64,000 nucleotides of DNA. Origin: Sinorhizobium americanum. Its GTDB lineage: Bacteria; Pseudomonadota; Alphaproteobacteria; Rhizobiales; Rhizobiaceae. The translations under genes were made by a program, and so were the position numbers. Location of the stretch: the NCBI RefSeq assembly GCF_001651855.1, contig NZ_LNQC01000052.1:48195-112194 (forward strand), given 5' to 3'. Of this stretch, positions 19,217 through 29,446 are shown in pieces (the stretch's first letter is position 1; each line of letters opens with the position of its first letter). The notes under the pieces were generated by a model that was not told where the DNA came from, did not search any database, and saw only the letters and a list, made by a program, of their open reading frames with translations.

Positions 19217-20383
19217 TCACGCGGCCTGTCCCGTCGAGCGGCGTCGCGACGCCACTTTCACGAAAACTGCCGCACAGCGTTCGATCTCCGCTTGCGTCGT
19301 CGACGCACCGATCGACAGACGCAGGGCGCCTTGCCGCGGATCATAGCCCATCGCAGTCAGCACATGACTCTGTCCAACCTTGCCGGAAGAGCATGCAGAA
19401 CCTGCCGAGAGGGCCACGCCCTCCAAATCAAAGGCAATCTGGCCTGTCTCCGCCTTCAGCCCGGGAAGCGTGAAGAAGGAGGTATTGGCGATCCGCGGCG
19501 CATCGCGGCCGTGGATCACCACATCCGGTGCGCTTTCCAGCATCTCAGCCTCGAGCCGATCGCGCAGAGCGGCGATTGCGGTCGTGCGCGCCTCGAGGTT
19601 TTCGGCAGCCACCCGCGCAGCCGCCCCGAAACCCACCAGCGCCGGAGCATTCTCGGTACCGGAGCGATGCCCCTTCTCCTGGCCGCCGCCGCGGATCAAG
19701 GGCGCCGGCATCATCACCTCGCCGCGGGCGACGACGGCGCCGGCCCCCTTCGGCCCGCCGATCTTGTGCGACGAGACGATGAGGAAATCGGCACCCAGGT
19801 TCTCGATCGACAGCGGCAGCCGGCCCGCTGCCTGAACGGCATCGACGACCAACAGCCCGCCATGGGCGCGTACGATCGCGGAAACTTCGGCGATCGGCTG
19901 GACGATACCCGTCTCGTTGTTGGCGAGCATGACGGCTACCATGGGCAGGCCCTGCTGGCGATCATGTGCCGAAAGCAACGTCTCGAGCGCAACGCAGTCG
20001 ACGACGCCGCCGCTTGTGACCGGCACTTCACAGACATCCTCCCGCGCGAAACGTCCGCCCACGCGGACCGCCGGATGCTCGATCGCAGAAACATAGAGCT
20101 TGCCAAGCTTCAGCGGCGTACGTCCCATCCGAAAGTCCGGCGTCAGCACCATATTGGCAGCTTCCGTGGCGCCGCTGGTGAATGTCACCGAGGACGGCTG
20201 CGCGCCGCAGAGCGCGGCAACGTCACGCCGCGCGCTCTCGATCATGCCGCGAACCGCCCGCCCCTCGCCATGGACGGATGAGGGATTGCCAACCGCATCA
20301 AGCGCGGACAGGAATGCCTCGCGCGCTTCGGGCAGAAGCGGCGCCGTCGCATTCCAGTCCATATATATGCGCGGTCCCGGCAT
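19217..20383 (-). CDS. Cysteine desulfurase, group I (NifS/IscS-like), first suf gene
   Basis: A 388-residue PLP enzyme; PLP lysine in SSHKIGGPKGAGAV and the longer active-site loop ALSAGSACSSGK that marks group I (IscS/NifS type), unlike the group II SufS further down. It is the sufS2 of the known rhizobial order sufS2-B-C-D-S1-X-A. Start ATG 20383 gives the family N-terminus (IYMDWNATAPL). Its promoter carries iron-response boxes, so it is probably the first gene of the iron-controlled operon. Confidence 0.92.
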   Translation of the reverse strand: MPGPRIYMDWNATAPLLPEAREAFLSALDAVGNPSSVHGEGRAVRGMIESARRDVAALCGAQPSSVTFTSGATEAANMVLTPDFRMGRTPLKLGKLYVSAIEHPAVRVGGRFAREDVCEVPVTSGGVVDCVALETLLSAHDRQQGLPMVAVMLANNETGIVQPIAEVSAIVRAHGGLLVVDAVQAAGRLPLSIENLGADFLIVSSHKIGGPKGAGAVVARGEVMMPAPLIRGGGQEKGHRSGTENAPALVGFGAAARVAAENLEARTTAIAALRDRLEAEMLESAPDVVIHGRDAPRIANTSFFTLPGLKAETGQIAFDLEGVALSAGSACSSGKVGQSHVLTAMGYDPRQGALRLSIGASTTQAEIERCAAVFVKVASRRRSTGQAA

Positions 20384-20505
20384 TGCTTCCCTCGCTAGAG
20401 CGGAGCGGTTCAATCCGTGCAATCGATGCCGTTGCATTTTTCTTGAATTTTCCGCGCCGCTTGTCCTATGAGACGGACGAACGGGGCGGAGTGCCCGCAT
20501 CGAAG

Positions 20506-20522
20506 TTTTGAACGGTTCTAAA
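20506..20522. promoter_or_regulatory. Irr-type ICE box at the suf promoter
   Basis: TTTTGAA-CGG-TTCTAAA matches the rhizobial Irr box TTTAGAA-N3-TTCTAAA at 13 of 14 defined bases. It sits immediately downstream of the predicted -10, over the likely start of transcription, a repressor-like position. Confidence 0.7.
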
Positions 20523-20526
20523 GTGC

Positions 20527-20555
20527 GTTCTAGAAAAGCTGACTGCTTTCGTCAA
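20527..20555 (-). promoter_or_regulatory. Promoter of the suf operon
   Basis: On the minus strand, TTGACG (20550-20555) and TAGAAC (20527-20532) are separated by 17 bases, a strong sigma-70-like arrangement pointing into the suf operon. Confidence 0.7.
20540..20554. promoter_or_regulatory. RirA-type IRO box at the suf promoter
   Basis: TGA-CTGCTTTCG-TCA exactly fits the rhizobial iron-responsive operator TGA-N9-TCA bound by RirA. It overlaps the -35 element, where RirA binding under iron-replete conditions would block transcription. Confidence 0.7.
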
Positions 20556-20609
20556 GACAGATTGGTGTCAAGAACGACTATTTGAGCCAAAAACGTTCCC
20601 GGAGAACCA

Positions 20610-21287
20610 ATGCCCGAAATCATCTTCAACGGACCGGCCGGCCGCCTCGAAGGTCGCTATCAGCCTTCGAAGCAGAAGAGCGCACCGATCGCGATCATCC
20701 TGCATCCGCATCCGCAGTTCGGCGGGACGATGAACAACCAGATCGTCTACCAGCTCTTCTATATGTTCCAGAAGCGCGGCTTCACCACTCTGCGGTTCAA
20801 TTTCCGCGGCATCGGCCGCAGCCAGGGCGAGTTCGATCATGGTGCGGGCGAGCTTTCCGATGCTGCCTCGGCGCTCGACTGGGTGCAGAGCCTGCATCCC
20901 GATTCCAAGAGTTGCTGGGTGGCCGGCTATTCGTTCGGTGCCTGGATCGGCATGCAGCTTCTGATGCGCCGTCCGGAAATCGAAGGTTTCATGGCGGTTG
21001 CGCCGCAACCGAACATCTATGATTTCTCGTTCCTGGCGCCCTGCCCGTCGTCGGGTCTCATCATCAATGGCGACTCCGACAAGGTCGCGCCGGAGAAGGA
21101 CGTTAACGGCCTCGTCGAAAAGCTGAAGGCGCAGAAGGGTATCCTGATCACCCACAGGACGGTTACCGGAGCGAACCACTTCTTCAATGGCCAGATCGAG
21201 ACGCTGATGACGGAATGCGAGGACTATCTCGATCGTCGTCTCAACGGAGAGCTGGTGCCGGAGCCCGCAGCCAAGCGCATCCGCTGA
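20610..21287 (+). CDS. Cytoplasmic alpha/beta hydrolase
   Basis: A 225-residue alpha/beta hydrolase without signal peptide. It belongs to the compact group with HPHPQFGGTMNN near the N-terminus, RFNFRGIGRSQG, and a nucleophile elbow GYSFGAW. The acid is in INGDSDKV and the His in GANHFF. This family is conserved in alphaproteobacteria but its substrate is not established. It is divergent from the suf operon. Confidence 0.85.
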   Translation: MPEIIFNGPAGRLEGRYQPSKQKSAPIAIILHPHPQFGGTMNNQIVYQLFYMFQKRGFTTLRFNFRGIGRSQGEFDHGAGELSDAASALDWVQSLHPDSKSCWVAGYSFGAWIGMQLLMRRPEIEGFMAVAPQPNIYDFSFLAPCPSSGLIINGDSDKVAPEKDVNGLVEKLKAQKGILITHRTVTGANHFFNGQIETLMTECEDYLDRRLNGELVPEPAAKRIR

Positions 21288-21346
21288 GCCGCGCCAAACT
21301 CATCCCTTCAATCGGCCCGGAGATCGCAATCGGTTTCCGGGCCGTT

Positions 21347-22543
21347 TTATTTTCGCCCCACTCGAAGGGAACCGACCGGCACGCCGGTTGCCGGCTGTTC
21401 GGCACATTCCACCCGGTTCCGGCCGCTGGCCTTGGCAGCGTAGAGCGCCTTGTCGGCACGCTGCATGGCCGCTTCCAGCGACTCTCCGGGACCAATGGAG
21501 GCCACGCCGAAGCTCGCTGTTATCGTGACGCTTTCAGGTAATCCGTCGATCCGTGTCGATGCGAGCGCCGCGCGCATCCCATGCGCAAGCAGGCGGGCTT
21601 CCACGAGGCCGAGGCGCGGAAGAAATACGGCAAATTCTTCACCGCCCAACCGCGCCGCGACTGCTCGGCTCGGCATCAGCTCCACAAGCACACGGGAGAA
21701 CTGTCGGATCACGCCATCGCCAGCATGGTGGCCATAGGTGTCGTTCACCAGCTTGAAGCGATCGAGGTCGGCAAGAATGAGGGTACCGGGACCGTCGGCG
21801 CCAGCGGTTTCGAGAACAGGCATCAGGCGATCGACGAAGCCACGGCGGTTGTAGAGTCCCGAAAGAGCGTCGAGCTCCGAACTGGCGCGGGCCTCGTCGA
21901 TGATTTCCTTGACCATTACCCCGAGCATGGCGATGCCGGTCGCAACGATCAGCATGGCTCCGAGGGCCTGCGAAATCAGCGCAAACGGGGTTCCGAGATA
22001 GTCCGCCGCCGTCGTGCCCGCCCCGGCGGCAATAGCGGCGTAGATTTTCACCAGATAGTAGACCGAGGTCAGACCCAGAAGACCGCACAGAATCCAGTCG
22101 GCCGGGAACCTGCGCTTCGACCTGACGATCGTCGAAGCGGACCATATCTGGATGAGGAAGAACGGCAACTGATAGAAGAAGGCGTGCTTAAGCGTTCCGC
22201 GCGGCAGGTCATAGATCAGCAGATCAAGGATCACCGAAGCGAGGAAGAAACCCGCCAACAGAGGCAGGCGCGTCGGCACCCGGTAGAAGAGCCCGAGTGC
22301 GACGCGGATCAGAATGAAGCCGGCGAGCACGCTCGCAAAGGCGCCGAAAGCAAATAGCTTCGGCACGACCGAAAAGGGCAAGACGGTCTCGAACACGGCC
22401 GAGAGCGAAGCGACAGTGAAGCCGGCGGCGCACCAGATCGCCGGCTTTTTTTCACGGCTCTTCGCCGCGATGATGAGGAAGGCCACCACGAAGATCTGGG
22501 CGATGATGAAATTCACCGCCAGCAGGGAAATCGCTCCACCCAT
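21347..22543 (-). CDS. Membrane-bound GGDEF diguanylate cyclase
   Basis: The N-terminal half (about 1-200) is a string of hydrophobic helices forming a multi-pass membrane sensor. The C-terminal GGDEF domain starts near DALSGLYNRRGF and contains DLDRFKLVNDTYGHHAGDG and the active-site loop RLGGEEFAVF, so it should make c-di-GMP from GTP. No EAL domain is present. ATG 22543 is used; a TTG at 22588 would add 15 residues. The membrane sensor type is not identified. Confidence 0.88.
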   Translation of the reverse strand: MGGAISLLAVNFIIAQIFVVAFLIIAAKSREKKPAIWCAAGFTVASLSAVFETVLPFSVVPKLFAFGAFASVLAGFILIRVALGLFYRVPTRLPLLAGFFLASVILDLLIYDLPRGTLKHAFFYQLPFFLIQIWSASTIVRSKRRFPADWILCGLLGLTSVYYLVKIYAAIAAGAGTTAADYLGTPFALISQALGAMLIVATGIAMLGVMVKEIIDEARASSELDALSGLYNRRGFVDRLMPVLETAGADGPGTLILADLDRFKLVNDTYGHHAGDGVIRQFSRVLVELMPSRAVAARLGGEEFAVFLPRLGLVEARLLAHGMRAALASTRIDGLPESVTITASFGVASIGPGESLEAAMQRADKALYAAKASGRNRVECAEQPATGVPVGSLRVGRK

Positions 22544-22639
22544 CAACAAAATCCGAACAACATCAGGAGCCGACCATATGCTGCGCAATTAAACCGGTCA
22601 GAAATGCGCGCAGATTAGCGGCATCGCACGAAGAAATCA

Positions 22640-23803
22640 TTAAACAGACCTGGCGCTTGTGCCCGTCGACGCGGGCGCCGGCCTCGCCAACCGTCCGCCG
22701 CTTACCGGCCGGATGACGCCCGTGGTGCCGGGATAGCTCAGCGGCAGCCCGCGCAATGATCTTACGGCCAGGTAGGCCCAGGCTTCGGCTTCCATCGAAT
22801 CGCCATTCAGACCCAGTGCCTCAGCGGCAAGCACGCGTCCGCCCGCCGCTTCTGTAAGCGAGGCCAGGTCCTTCATGATGACAGGATTGAGGCGGCCGCC
22901 GCCGCAGACGATATAAGTCGCCGGCATTTGCGGAAGATGACGTGCGGATCGCAAGATGGCGGCCGCCGTCACATGGGCCAAGGTGCGCGCCCCGTCTTCG
23001 AGGCTCGCCTCTGCGGCGGCTGGCGGCAAAAAATCGTTGCGGTCGAGCGAGCGGCGTTTTTCCGACGAGAAGAAGGGATGAGCGAGGTAGCGGTCGGCAA
23101 GCTCCGGCAAAACCGATCCTTCGGCTGCAACCATGCCGCCCTGGTCATAGGGAATTCCGGCATGGGCCTCCACCCACTGGTCGATCAATGTGTTTCCCGG
23201 TCCACTGTCAAAGGCAATGATCGACTCGCCAGCACCGATATAGGTGATGTTCGAAATGCCGCCGATATTGACGAAGGCGGCGGGCGCGTCGATGTCCGAA
23301 CCGTCCGACAGACCTTGGGCAAGAGCGGCATGATAGGCCGGGATCAGCGGCGCCCCCTGGCCGCCATGCGCCATGTCGTTCGCCCGCATGTCGTAGACCA
23401 CGTCCGTCAGGGTTTCCCGCGCCAGCAGGTCCCCATCGCCGATCTGCACGGTCAGGGCCTCATCGGGACGATGGAGGACCGTCTGTCCATGAAAACCTAT
23501 TACATCAACATTGCCGGCCAATAGGTTGTTTTCCTGAAGGAATGCCTTAACCGCCTGCGCGTGCAGAAACGTCAGGTCCCGCTCAAGTTCCGCCAGCACA
23601 CCTGGGCGTTCATCCCTCTTGCGGATCAACTTGGCATCCTCGAGTCCCAGCTTCAGCCGGTCCCGGAAGCGCGGCTCATAGGCATATCCTGCTGACGGCC
23701 CCCTGCGAACGATCGTTTCACCGTCGGTCTCGACCAAAGCGACGTCGATACCATCCATGCTCGTGCCGCTCATCAGGCCGATCGCTGTCAACACCTTGCC
23801 CAC
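22640..23803 (-). CDS. anmK: Anhydro-N-acetylmuramic acid kinase
   Basis: Phosphorylates and opens 1,6-anhydro-MurNAc recovered from cell-wall turnover to MurNAc-6-phosphate. The N-terminal signature [15 protein letters not shown] and [13 protein letters not shown] and [14 protein letters not shown] blocks are diagnostic. The start is GTG 23803 with GGAGG seven bases upstream, giving 387 residues; longer readings have no such site. Divergent from tyrS. Confidence 0.93.
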   Translation of the reverse strand: MGKVLTAIGLMSGTSMDGIDVALVETDGETIVRRGPSAGYAYEPRFRDRLKLGLEDAKLIRKRDERPGVLAELERDLTFLHAQAVKAFLQENNLLAGNVDVIGFHGQTVLHRPDEALTVQIGDGDLLARETLTDVVYDMRANDMAHGGQGAPLIPAYHAALAQGLSDGSDIDAPAAFVNIGGISNITYIGAGESIIAFDSGPGNTLIDQWVEAHAGIPYDQGGMVAAEGSVLPELADRYLAHPFFSSEKRRSLDRNDFLPPAAAEASLEDGARTLAHVTAAAILRSARHLPQMPATYIVCGGGRLNPVIMKDLASLTEAAGGRVLAAEALGLNGDSMEAEAWAYLAVRSLRGLPLSYPGTTGVIRPVSGGRLARPAPASTGTSARSV

Positions 23804-23931
23804 GCAGGTCCTCCGCACTTTTCCGTTCCCCCGTTCATAACAAAACGCTGCCCAAGCAAAAACGTGCACTTTCGACAAAACAGTGATAAACGCCCGCCGC
23901 AGACCTCCAAACAAGCCGAAAGAGACAGCTT

Positions 23932-25185
23932 ATGTCCGAGTTCAAGTCCGATTTTCTGCGCACGCTTCACGAACGCGGTTTCATCCATACCACATCGGAT
24001 GATGCCGGCCTCGATGAGCTGTTCCGAAAGGAAATCGTGACTGCTTATATCGGCTTCGACCCGACGGCCCCGAGCCTGCATGCGGGCGGACTTATCCAGA
24101 TCATGATGCTGCACTGGCTTCAGGCGACGGGTCATCGCCCGATCTCGCTCATGGGCGGAGGCACCGGCATGGTCGGCGACCCGTCTTTCAAGGACGAGGC
24201 ACGGCAGTTGATGACCCCGGAAACGATCGCTGCCAATATCGCAAGTATCAAGACCGTCTTCTCCAACTATCTTCGCTATGGCGACGGCCCCACTGACGCA
24301 TTGATGATCAACAACGCCGAATGGCTGCTGGGTATCAACTACCTCGAGTTCTTGCGCGACGTTGGCCGCCACTTCTCAGTTAACCGCATGCTTTCCTTCG
24401 ACAGTGTCAAAACGCGCCTCGATCGCGAGCAGTCGCTGTCGTTCCTCGAGTTCAACTACATGATCCTGCAAGCCTACGATTTCGTGGAGCTTTACAAGCG
24501 GACCGGCTGCCGCCTGCAGATGGGCGGCTCGGACCAATGGGGCAATATTATCAATGGCATCGATCTCGGCCATCGCATGGGCACGCCGCAGCTCTACGCG
24601 CTGACTTCGCCGCTTCTGACGACCGCCTCGGGGGCGAAGATGGGCAAGTCGGTCAATGGCGCCATCTGGCTCAATCCCGACATGCTCGGCTCCTATGATT
24701 TCTGGCAATACTGGCGCAACACCGAGGACGCCGACGTCACGCGCTTCCTGAAGCTCTACACGACGTTGCCGATGCCGGAAATCGAGCGACTGTCCAGGCT
24801 CGGCGGCTCCGAAATCAATGAGGTGAAAAAGATCCTGGCGACGGAAATCACCGCCATGCTGCATGGTCGGGCAGCCGCGGAGCAGGCTGCGGAAACGGCC
24901 CGCAAGACCTTCGAGGAAGGTGGGCTTGCGGAAAACCTGCCGTCGATCGAGGTCCCCGCCCCCGAGCTCGAAACCGGTCTCGGCCTGCTGACGCTGGTGG
25001 TGCGCGCCGGTCTCGCGGCATCGAACGGCGAGGCTCGCCGTCACGTCCAGGGCGGGGCAGTCCGCATCAACGACGAGCAGATCAATGACGAGCGCCGCCT
25101 CATCGGAAGCGGCGACATCACCGGCGACGGTGTCGTCAAGCTGTCGCTCGGCAAGAAGAAACACATTCTGGTGCGGCCCGTCTGA
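23932..25185 (+). CDS. tyrS: Tyrosyl-tRNA synthetase
   Basis: Charges tRNA-Tyr with tyrosine. A 417-residue class I synthetase: the HIGH-like motif is LHAGGLI, the KMSKS-like motif is KMGKS (in [11 protein letters not shown]), and the C-terminal 65 residues form an S4 RNA-binding domain. The GSDQWGNI block belongs to the tyrosine pocket. It is followed by a strong terminator. Confidence 0.97.
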   Translation: MSEFKSDFLRTLHERGFIHTTSDDAGLDELFRKEIVTAYIGFDPTAPSLHAGGLIQIMMLHWLQATGHRPISLMGGGTGMVGDPSFKDEARQLMTPETIAANIASIKTVFSNYLRYGDGPTDALMINNAEWLLGINYLEFLRDVGRHFSVNRMLSFDSVKTRLDREQSLSFLEFNYMILQAYDFVELYKRTGCRLQMGGSDQWGNIINGIDLGHRMGTPQLYALTSPLLTTASGAKMGKSVNGAIWLNPDMLGSYDFWQYWRNTEDADVTRFLKLYTTLPMPEIERLSRLGGSEINEVKKILATEITAMLHGRAAAEQAAETARKTFEEGGLAENLPSIEVPAPELETGLGLLTLVVRAGLAASNGEARRHVQGGAVRINDEQINDERRLIGSGDITGDGVVKLSLGKKKHILVRPV

Positions 25186-25209
25186 ACGGCCCACCAGCGT
25201 CAATCGATG

Positions 25210-25236
25210 AAGGCCGGCCGCTGCGCCGGCCTTTTC
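25210..25236 (+). terminator. Terminator after tyrS
   Basis: A 9-bp stem AAGGCCGGC/GCCGGCCTT with a 6-base loop is followed by TTTCATT. Its end overlaps the stop codon of the convergent AsmA-type gene. Confidence 0.85.
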
Positions 25237-28200
25237 ATTGAAACTCAAAAATGCTGCGGAACACGCCCGGGGCGATGAGCGACAGCGGGTTGATCGTCAG
25301 ATTCGGCTGGTTGAAGGGTCCGGTCAGTTTGAAGGTGATGCCGAGAAGGCCGCGGTCGCGACCGTTACCGAGCAGAACGCCGATCAGCGGCAATTCGCCG
25401 AACAACCGGTTGATGCCATAGGCCGGCATGAAGGTTCCGGTCATGTCCATGAGGCCGTTGTTGTCGCGGATCGTGCCCTGGAAGGTGGCACCGACATCGA
25501 GCCCGCGCAACACGCCGCTGTCGACCCGGATGACGCCACGATCGAGGAGAAGCTGGGCGAAGCCTCGCTCGAACCGAGCCGTGCTCACGTCGATATCCCT
25601 GCGCACCGCCTGATTGAGGCTGCGGCCGTCCTGGCCGGCCGGGGTCGAAACCATCGACTGCAGCTTCTGCTCGCCGACGAGCGAAAATTTCCGCAAATCG
25701 ACAGTGCCGCGCCATGACCTGGCACCGCGGTCCCGCAGCCGCAGGTTCAACAGGCCGCCGCGCATGTTGCGATAAATATCGGTGAAGCGCGCCAGCGCGC
25801 CGGCGTCGCTCGTCGTCAGCTCGAGCGTGTTGTCCGGCCCCTCCTTCACCAGTCTGGCGACCACCGCCTGCCCGTTCGCGGTGAGCGCCGACAGATCAAT
25901 ATTGTCGATTTCTTGACCGCGGGCAGAGTGGGCGAAACGCACATTGGAGAAGACCTCGCCATTGAAGCCGACCACACGGTCGAGACGGGCGCTGATCCTT
26001 ACATTGCCATCGTCGCCCGAGCCGGATTCGCTCTTCGCGCGCGCCAGGGGCAGTCTGATATCCGCAGACGAACCGGTGAGTGCGACTACATGGCCACCTT
26101 TGGCGCGTTCGACCGTCACGGCGAAATCGTCGCCTGTCGCCAGGCGAACGTCATGCAACCGGGCCGATGCGAGGCCATCGTCGTCGACACGGAGATCGCC
26201 GGCCGCACCGAAGCCGTCGCCCTTTATGCTGAAATCACTTATCTCCGTGAGGGCTTCGCTTTTTCTCACTGTGAATTCCGCTTTGGCCGCAATGCCGGCG
26301 CCTTTGTTCCAGCCGATCCACGGCAGCGACAGAGCCGCCTTTCCGAGATCGGCTTTCACAGACTGGCTGCCGTCATCCGAAAGCGACACCTCCACGCCGA
26401 CCGGCCCGCTGACAATGCCGGACAAGGCAGGGGCGATCTTGCGCCGCGCCGCGTCGTCGAGGGTTCCGGAGATCTCGCGTGTGCGGGTCACATTCGCCTT
26501 GGCATCCACCGGTTCGGTCAGCGCGATGCGCATTTCTGCGCCGTCGATCAGGGCATCGGCATCGAGAACCGCCTTGGTGTTGTCGATCCGCATGGTTCCG
26601 GACAGATCGGCGATTTCGCGGCCGGAAACCGGCCGGTTGATCGTCACCTTCTGCAACTGCATCTCCGCCTGCCACAAGGGCGGCGGTGGCTTCTGATTCG
26701 AAATCAGTCCGAAGCGGGCTCCGACCAATGCCGTCATCGGTCCGCCAAAATCTTCGGGCACGAAGGGCGTCTTCTGTAGCGCCCGGATTGGCTTGTAGCT
26801 GACAAGTTCGGCAATGGAGTCGGCCTCGCCACCCACCTCGATCTTCATTTCCGCCATCAGCGGCTTGCTGTAGACATCCTGAATGACGAAGTCGCCGCCG
26901 TTCAGCGCCACGGACCGGCCGGAAGGGAAAAAGGCCGCGCCGCGGGCAACCTGGACCGTCATGCGCTCGCCGCGCAATTCGAAGTGCCCGGTGGTGTCGC
27001 GCAGCGGCGGAATTTCGCCAGTGATGTTGATTCGCGTGTCATCGATCGCGAAGTTGATATTGAGCTCGTTTTCGTTGAGCTTCAATTCGCCATCGCTGCC
27101 GGCAATTCTGCCCTCCGGGATCGAGACTTCTATCCGCGCATCCGACACGGTCCCGCCGAAGAGATTGCCGATCGCCCATCGCCGCGCGCCCTTGGCCACC
27201 CACCAGGGCCATAATTGCTTGACCGCCGTTGGCTGCATCCGGTCGCTCACCGCGGCGAAATTGATCTGGGGCGATGTGTCGCCAAAGGCGACCGCGAGCG
27301 ACCCTGCCATGGATCCAAGCGGGCTGGAGATCAGCAACTCGTCGAAGATAAGCCGGTGGCTACCGGTCTCGAATCGGCCATTCGCCTTGGCGTCGAAGGA
27401 GAGCGGCCGCTCCTGCATGTCTTCCGGAGCGGAGCTCGCGTCTTTCAGCAGCAGGTCTACGGCGAAGCCTGGCTGGCTTCCTTCGGAAACCTTGTCGAGG
27501 TCAATCAGGGCGCCGGTAAAAGGAAAAACCGAGCGTCCGATCTTGACCGCTGACGGTAGGATCTCCACCGAAGCGCGCTCGAAATCGTACGAGGCGTTCA
27601 GTTCCGACGGCCTGAGGACCGAGACGAGTCCTCCGGCGTGAAATGCCCCTTCAGAGGTCCTGATGCCGACCGCCAAAGCCGGATTGGCACCCTCCGCGGC
27701 GCGGGTAGCCCTCAAGCTGACCTCGGCCGAAGCGTCGATTCCAAAGGCCTCTTCGCTGCCGGACTTGCCGTGATAGAGAAACGGAGAGAGCGGCAGGGAG
27801 GTGAAGACCGCCTCGATGCCGGCGATGCTGTCGCCCTGGCCGAAGGCCCTCGCCTCGAGCTGCGCCTCCTTCCCGTCTATGGCAACGGAGCCGTCGACGT
27901 GGATGGAGCCGTCGTCATCGCGAGAGAAGGCCAGCGTCCGGACTTCAACCGGAACGATCCGACCGCGGGCCCCTGCCATCGACAGACTCAGGTCCGAAAG
28001 CTGAACGGTTCTCGTCGAACTTCGCGCGGTCAGGCGCGACATCGCGTCGATATGGGTGAACAGCTTTTCGAGAGCCGTGCGGGTGTCCGCGATGCGAATC
28101 GCCGTGAGATCTATAGGCTCGCCGCGCGGCAAGAGCCCGGTATCGAGCTCGCCGCCCTCCGCCTCCAGCCGCGACACGGCGATGCGGCCGGTCATCAGCG

Positions 28201-28681
28201 CAAGGGGATCGAGCGCGATCGAGACTGCCGCCAACTTGGCGACCGGGCGTCCCGAGGCTTTGTCGTTCAACGTGACGCCGCGCGCCTTCAGCGCCAGCGC
28301 CCCACGACCGGTGACACGGACAACCGTGCTTTCGACATCCGCATTGTAGTTGGCCCCAAGGGCGGCGTTGAGCGCGGTGCGCGCCCGGGCATTCAGGGGA
28401 CCGTCGACCAGGCCGCTCTCGATCACGGCGACAAGCGAGGCAACTCCGACGAAGATGACAAGCAACGAGCAGAGCAGCAGCTTGCCGAAGAGACGCAGCA
28501 CGCCCCCCGACACATGCGTGTGCACGAGGACCGGGTCATGGGCCTGGGCCGAGGGAAGCGCGTCCAGTGCGACGATGTCTTCCTTGCGAAAGCAAACCCT
28601 TTCGCCGCGGATGTCACTCATCGGCGTGGGTTTCTCCACCTGCTTGCTGCATTGCATTCTTCCTGTCCGGGCAGACATCAT
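25235..28681 (-). CDS. Large AsmA/DUF3971-type envelope protein (YhdP-like)
   Basis: An 1148-residue protein with one N-terminal membrane helix (LLLCSLLVIFVGVASLVAVI, near residues 68-87) and a very long repeating beta-rich periplasmic region. The C-terminal AsmA-like part contains FMPAYGINRLFGELPLIGVLLG and a final FNQPNLTINPLSLIAPG. Large AsmA-like proteins are proposed to bridge the periplasm and carry phospholipids to the outer membrane. The exact start is unclear: ATG 28681 is the longest, with in-frame ATGs at 28657 and near 28621. Confidence 0.85.
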   Translation of the reverse strand: MMSARTGRMQCSKQVEKPTPMSDIRGERVCFRKEDIVALDALPSAQAHDPVLVHTHVSGGVLRLFGKLLLCSLLVIFVGVASLVAVIESGLVDGPLNARARTALNAALGANYNADVESTVVRVTGRGALALKARGVTLNDKASGRPVAKLAAVSIALDPLALMTGRIAVSRLEAEGGELDTGLLPRGEPIDLTAIRIADTRTALEKLFTHIDAMSRLTARSSTRTVQLSDLSLSMAGARGRIVPVEVRTLAFSRDDDGSIHVDGSVAIDGKEAQLEARAFGQGDSIAGIEAVFTSLPLSPFLYHGKSGSEEAFGIDASAEVSLRATRAAEGANPALAVGIRTSEGAFHAGGLVSVLRPSELNASYDFERASVEILPSAVKIGRSVFPFTGALIDLDKVSEGSQPGFAVDLLLKDASSAPEDMQERPLSFDAKANGRFETGSHRLIFDELLISSPLGSMAGSLAVAFGDTSPQINFAAVSDRMQPTAVKQLWPWWVAKGARRWAIGNLFGGTVSDARIEVSIPEGRIAGSDGELKLNENELNINFAIDDTRINITGEIPPLRDTTGHFELRGERMTVQVARGAAFFPSGRSVALNGGDFVIQDVYSKPLMAEMKIEVGGEADSIAELVSYKPIRALQKTPFVPEDFGGPMTALVGARFGLISNQKPPPPLWQAEMQLQKVTINRPVSGREIADLSGTMRIDNTKAVLDADALIDGAEMRIALTEPVDAKANVTRTREISGTLDDAARRKIAPALSGIVSGPVGVEVSLSDDGSQSVKADLGKAALSLPWIGWNKGAGIAAKAEFTVRKSEALTEISDFSIKGDGFGAAGDLRVDDDGLASARLHDVRLATGDDFAVTVERAKGGHVVALTGSSADIRLPLARAKSESGSGDDGNVRISARLDRVVGFNGEVFSNVRFAHSARGQEIDNIDLSALTANGQAVVARLVKEGPDNTLELTTSDAGALARFTDIYRNMRGGLLNLRLRDRGARSWRGTVDLRKFSLVGEQKLQSMVSTPAGQDGRSLNQAVRRDIDVSTARFERGFAQLLLDRGVIRVDSGVLRGLDVGATFQGTIRDNNGLMDMTGTFMPAYGINRLFGELPLIGVLLGNGRDRGLLGITFKLTGPFNQPNLTINPLSLIAPGVFRSIFEFQ

Positions 28682-28965
28682 GTGCGCCCGGTCGTTCCTA
28701 TCCTGTAGATCACAAATCGCCGGACCAAGTCACCACACTTCGCCGTGGTTGCTGTGGAAAGCGCGACGGCCATCCTTGGCATCCGAAGATGCTCGATCCA
28801 GGAGCGGCCTTAGTCTTGCGACATGGCATTCATTATGGCTCGTAGCCACAAGAGCCGTCGGACAGCTGTCAAAGCAGTCGCAAACGCACTGGACGGACCC
28901 TGACGATCTTAGGTATCCCCTATGTGCGAAATGTCGATAAAACTTGGCTTAAGAAAGGCTTAAAC

Positions 28966-29442
28966 ATGGCACCTTTGCGGCCCGGCGATCCTGCACCGGA
29001 TTTCAAGCTCGCCCGCGACGGCGGCGGCTCGATTTCATTGTCCGCGCTTCGCGGCAAGCCGGTGGTGTTGTTCTTCTATCCCAAGGACGACACCAAGACC
29101 TGCACCGTGGAAGCGATATCGTTTTCGGGTCTCTCGGAGGACTTCGCGTCGGCCGGTGTGGCGCTGATCGGCATCTCGCCCGACTCGGTCAAGAGCCATG
29201 ACCGTTTTGCCAAGAAGCACGACCTCGCCGTCCCGCTCGCGGCGGACGACGACAAGGCTGTCGTCAACGCCTATGGCGTCTGGGCGGAGAAAAGCATGTA
29301 TGGCCGGAAATATATGGGTGTCGAACGAACAACCTATCTGATCGATGCCGCCGGCATCATCAGCCGCGTCTGGGAAAAGGTTAAAGTTGCGGGACACGCC
29401 GAGGAAGTTCTCGCCGCGGCGAAAATTCTCCGCACTGCCTGA
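28966..29442 (+). CDS. Thioredoxin-dependent peroxiredoxin (Bcp/PrxQ type)
   Basis: A 158-residue peroxide reductase. The peroxidatic cysteine is Cys46 in KTCTVEAISF; the VVLFFYPKDDT strand and ERTTYLID with the conserved Arg are typical. The usual resolving cysteine five residues later (TEAC) is replaced by Ile51, so the enzyme should act by a 1-Cys mechanism or use a partner thiol. ATG 28966 follows AAGAAAGG. The next gene starts five bases after its stop. Confidence 0.9.
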   Translation: MAPLRPGDPAPDFKLARDGGGSISLSALRGKPVVLFFYPKDDTKTCTVEAISFSGLSEDFASAGVALIGISPDSVKSHDRFAKKHDLAVPLAADDDKAVVNAYGVWAEKSMYGRKYMGVERTTYLIDAAGIISRVWEKVKVAGHAEEVLAAAKILRTA

Positions 29443-29446
29443 GCTG

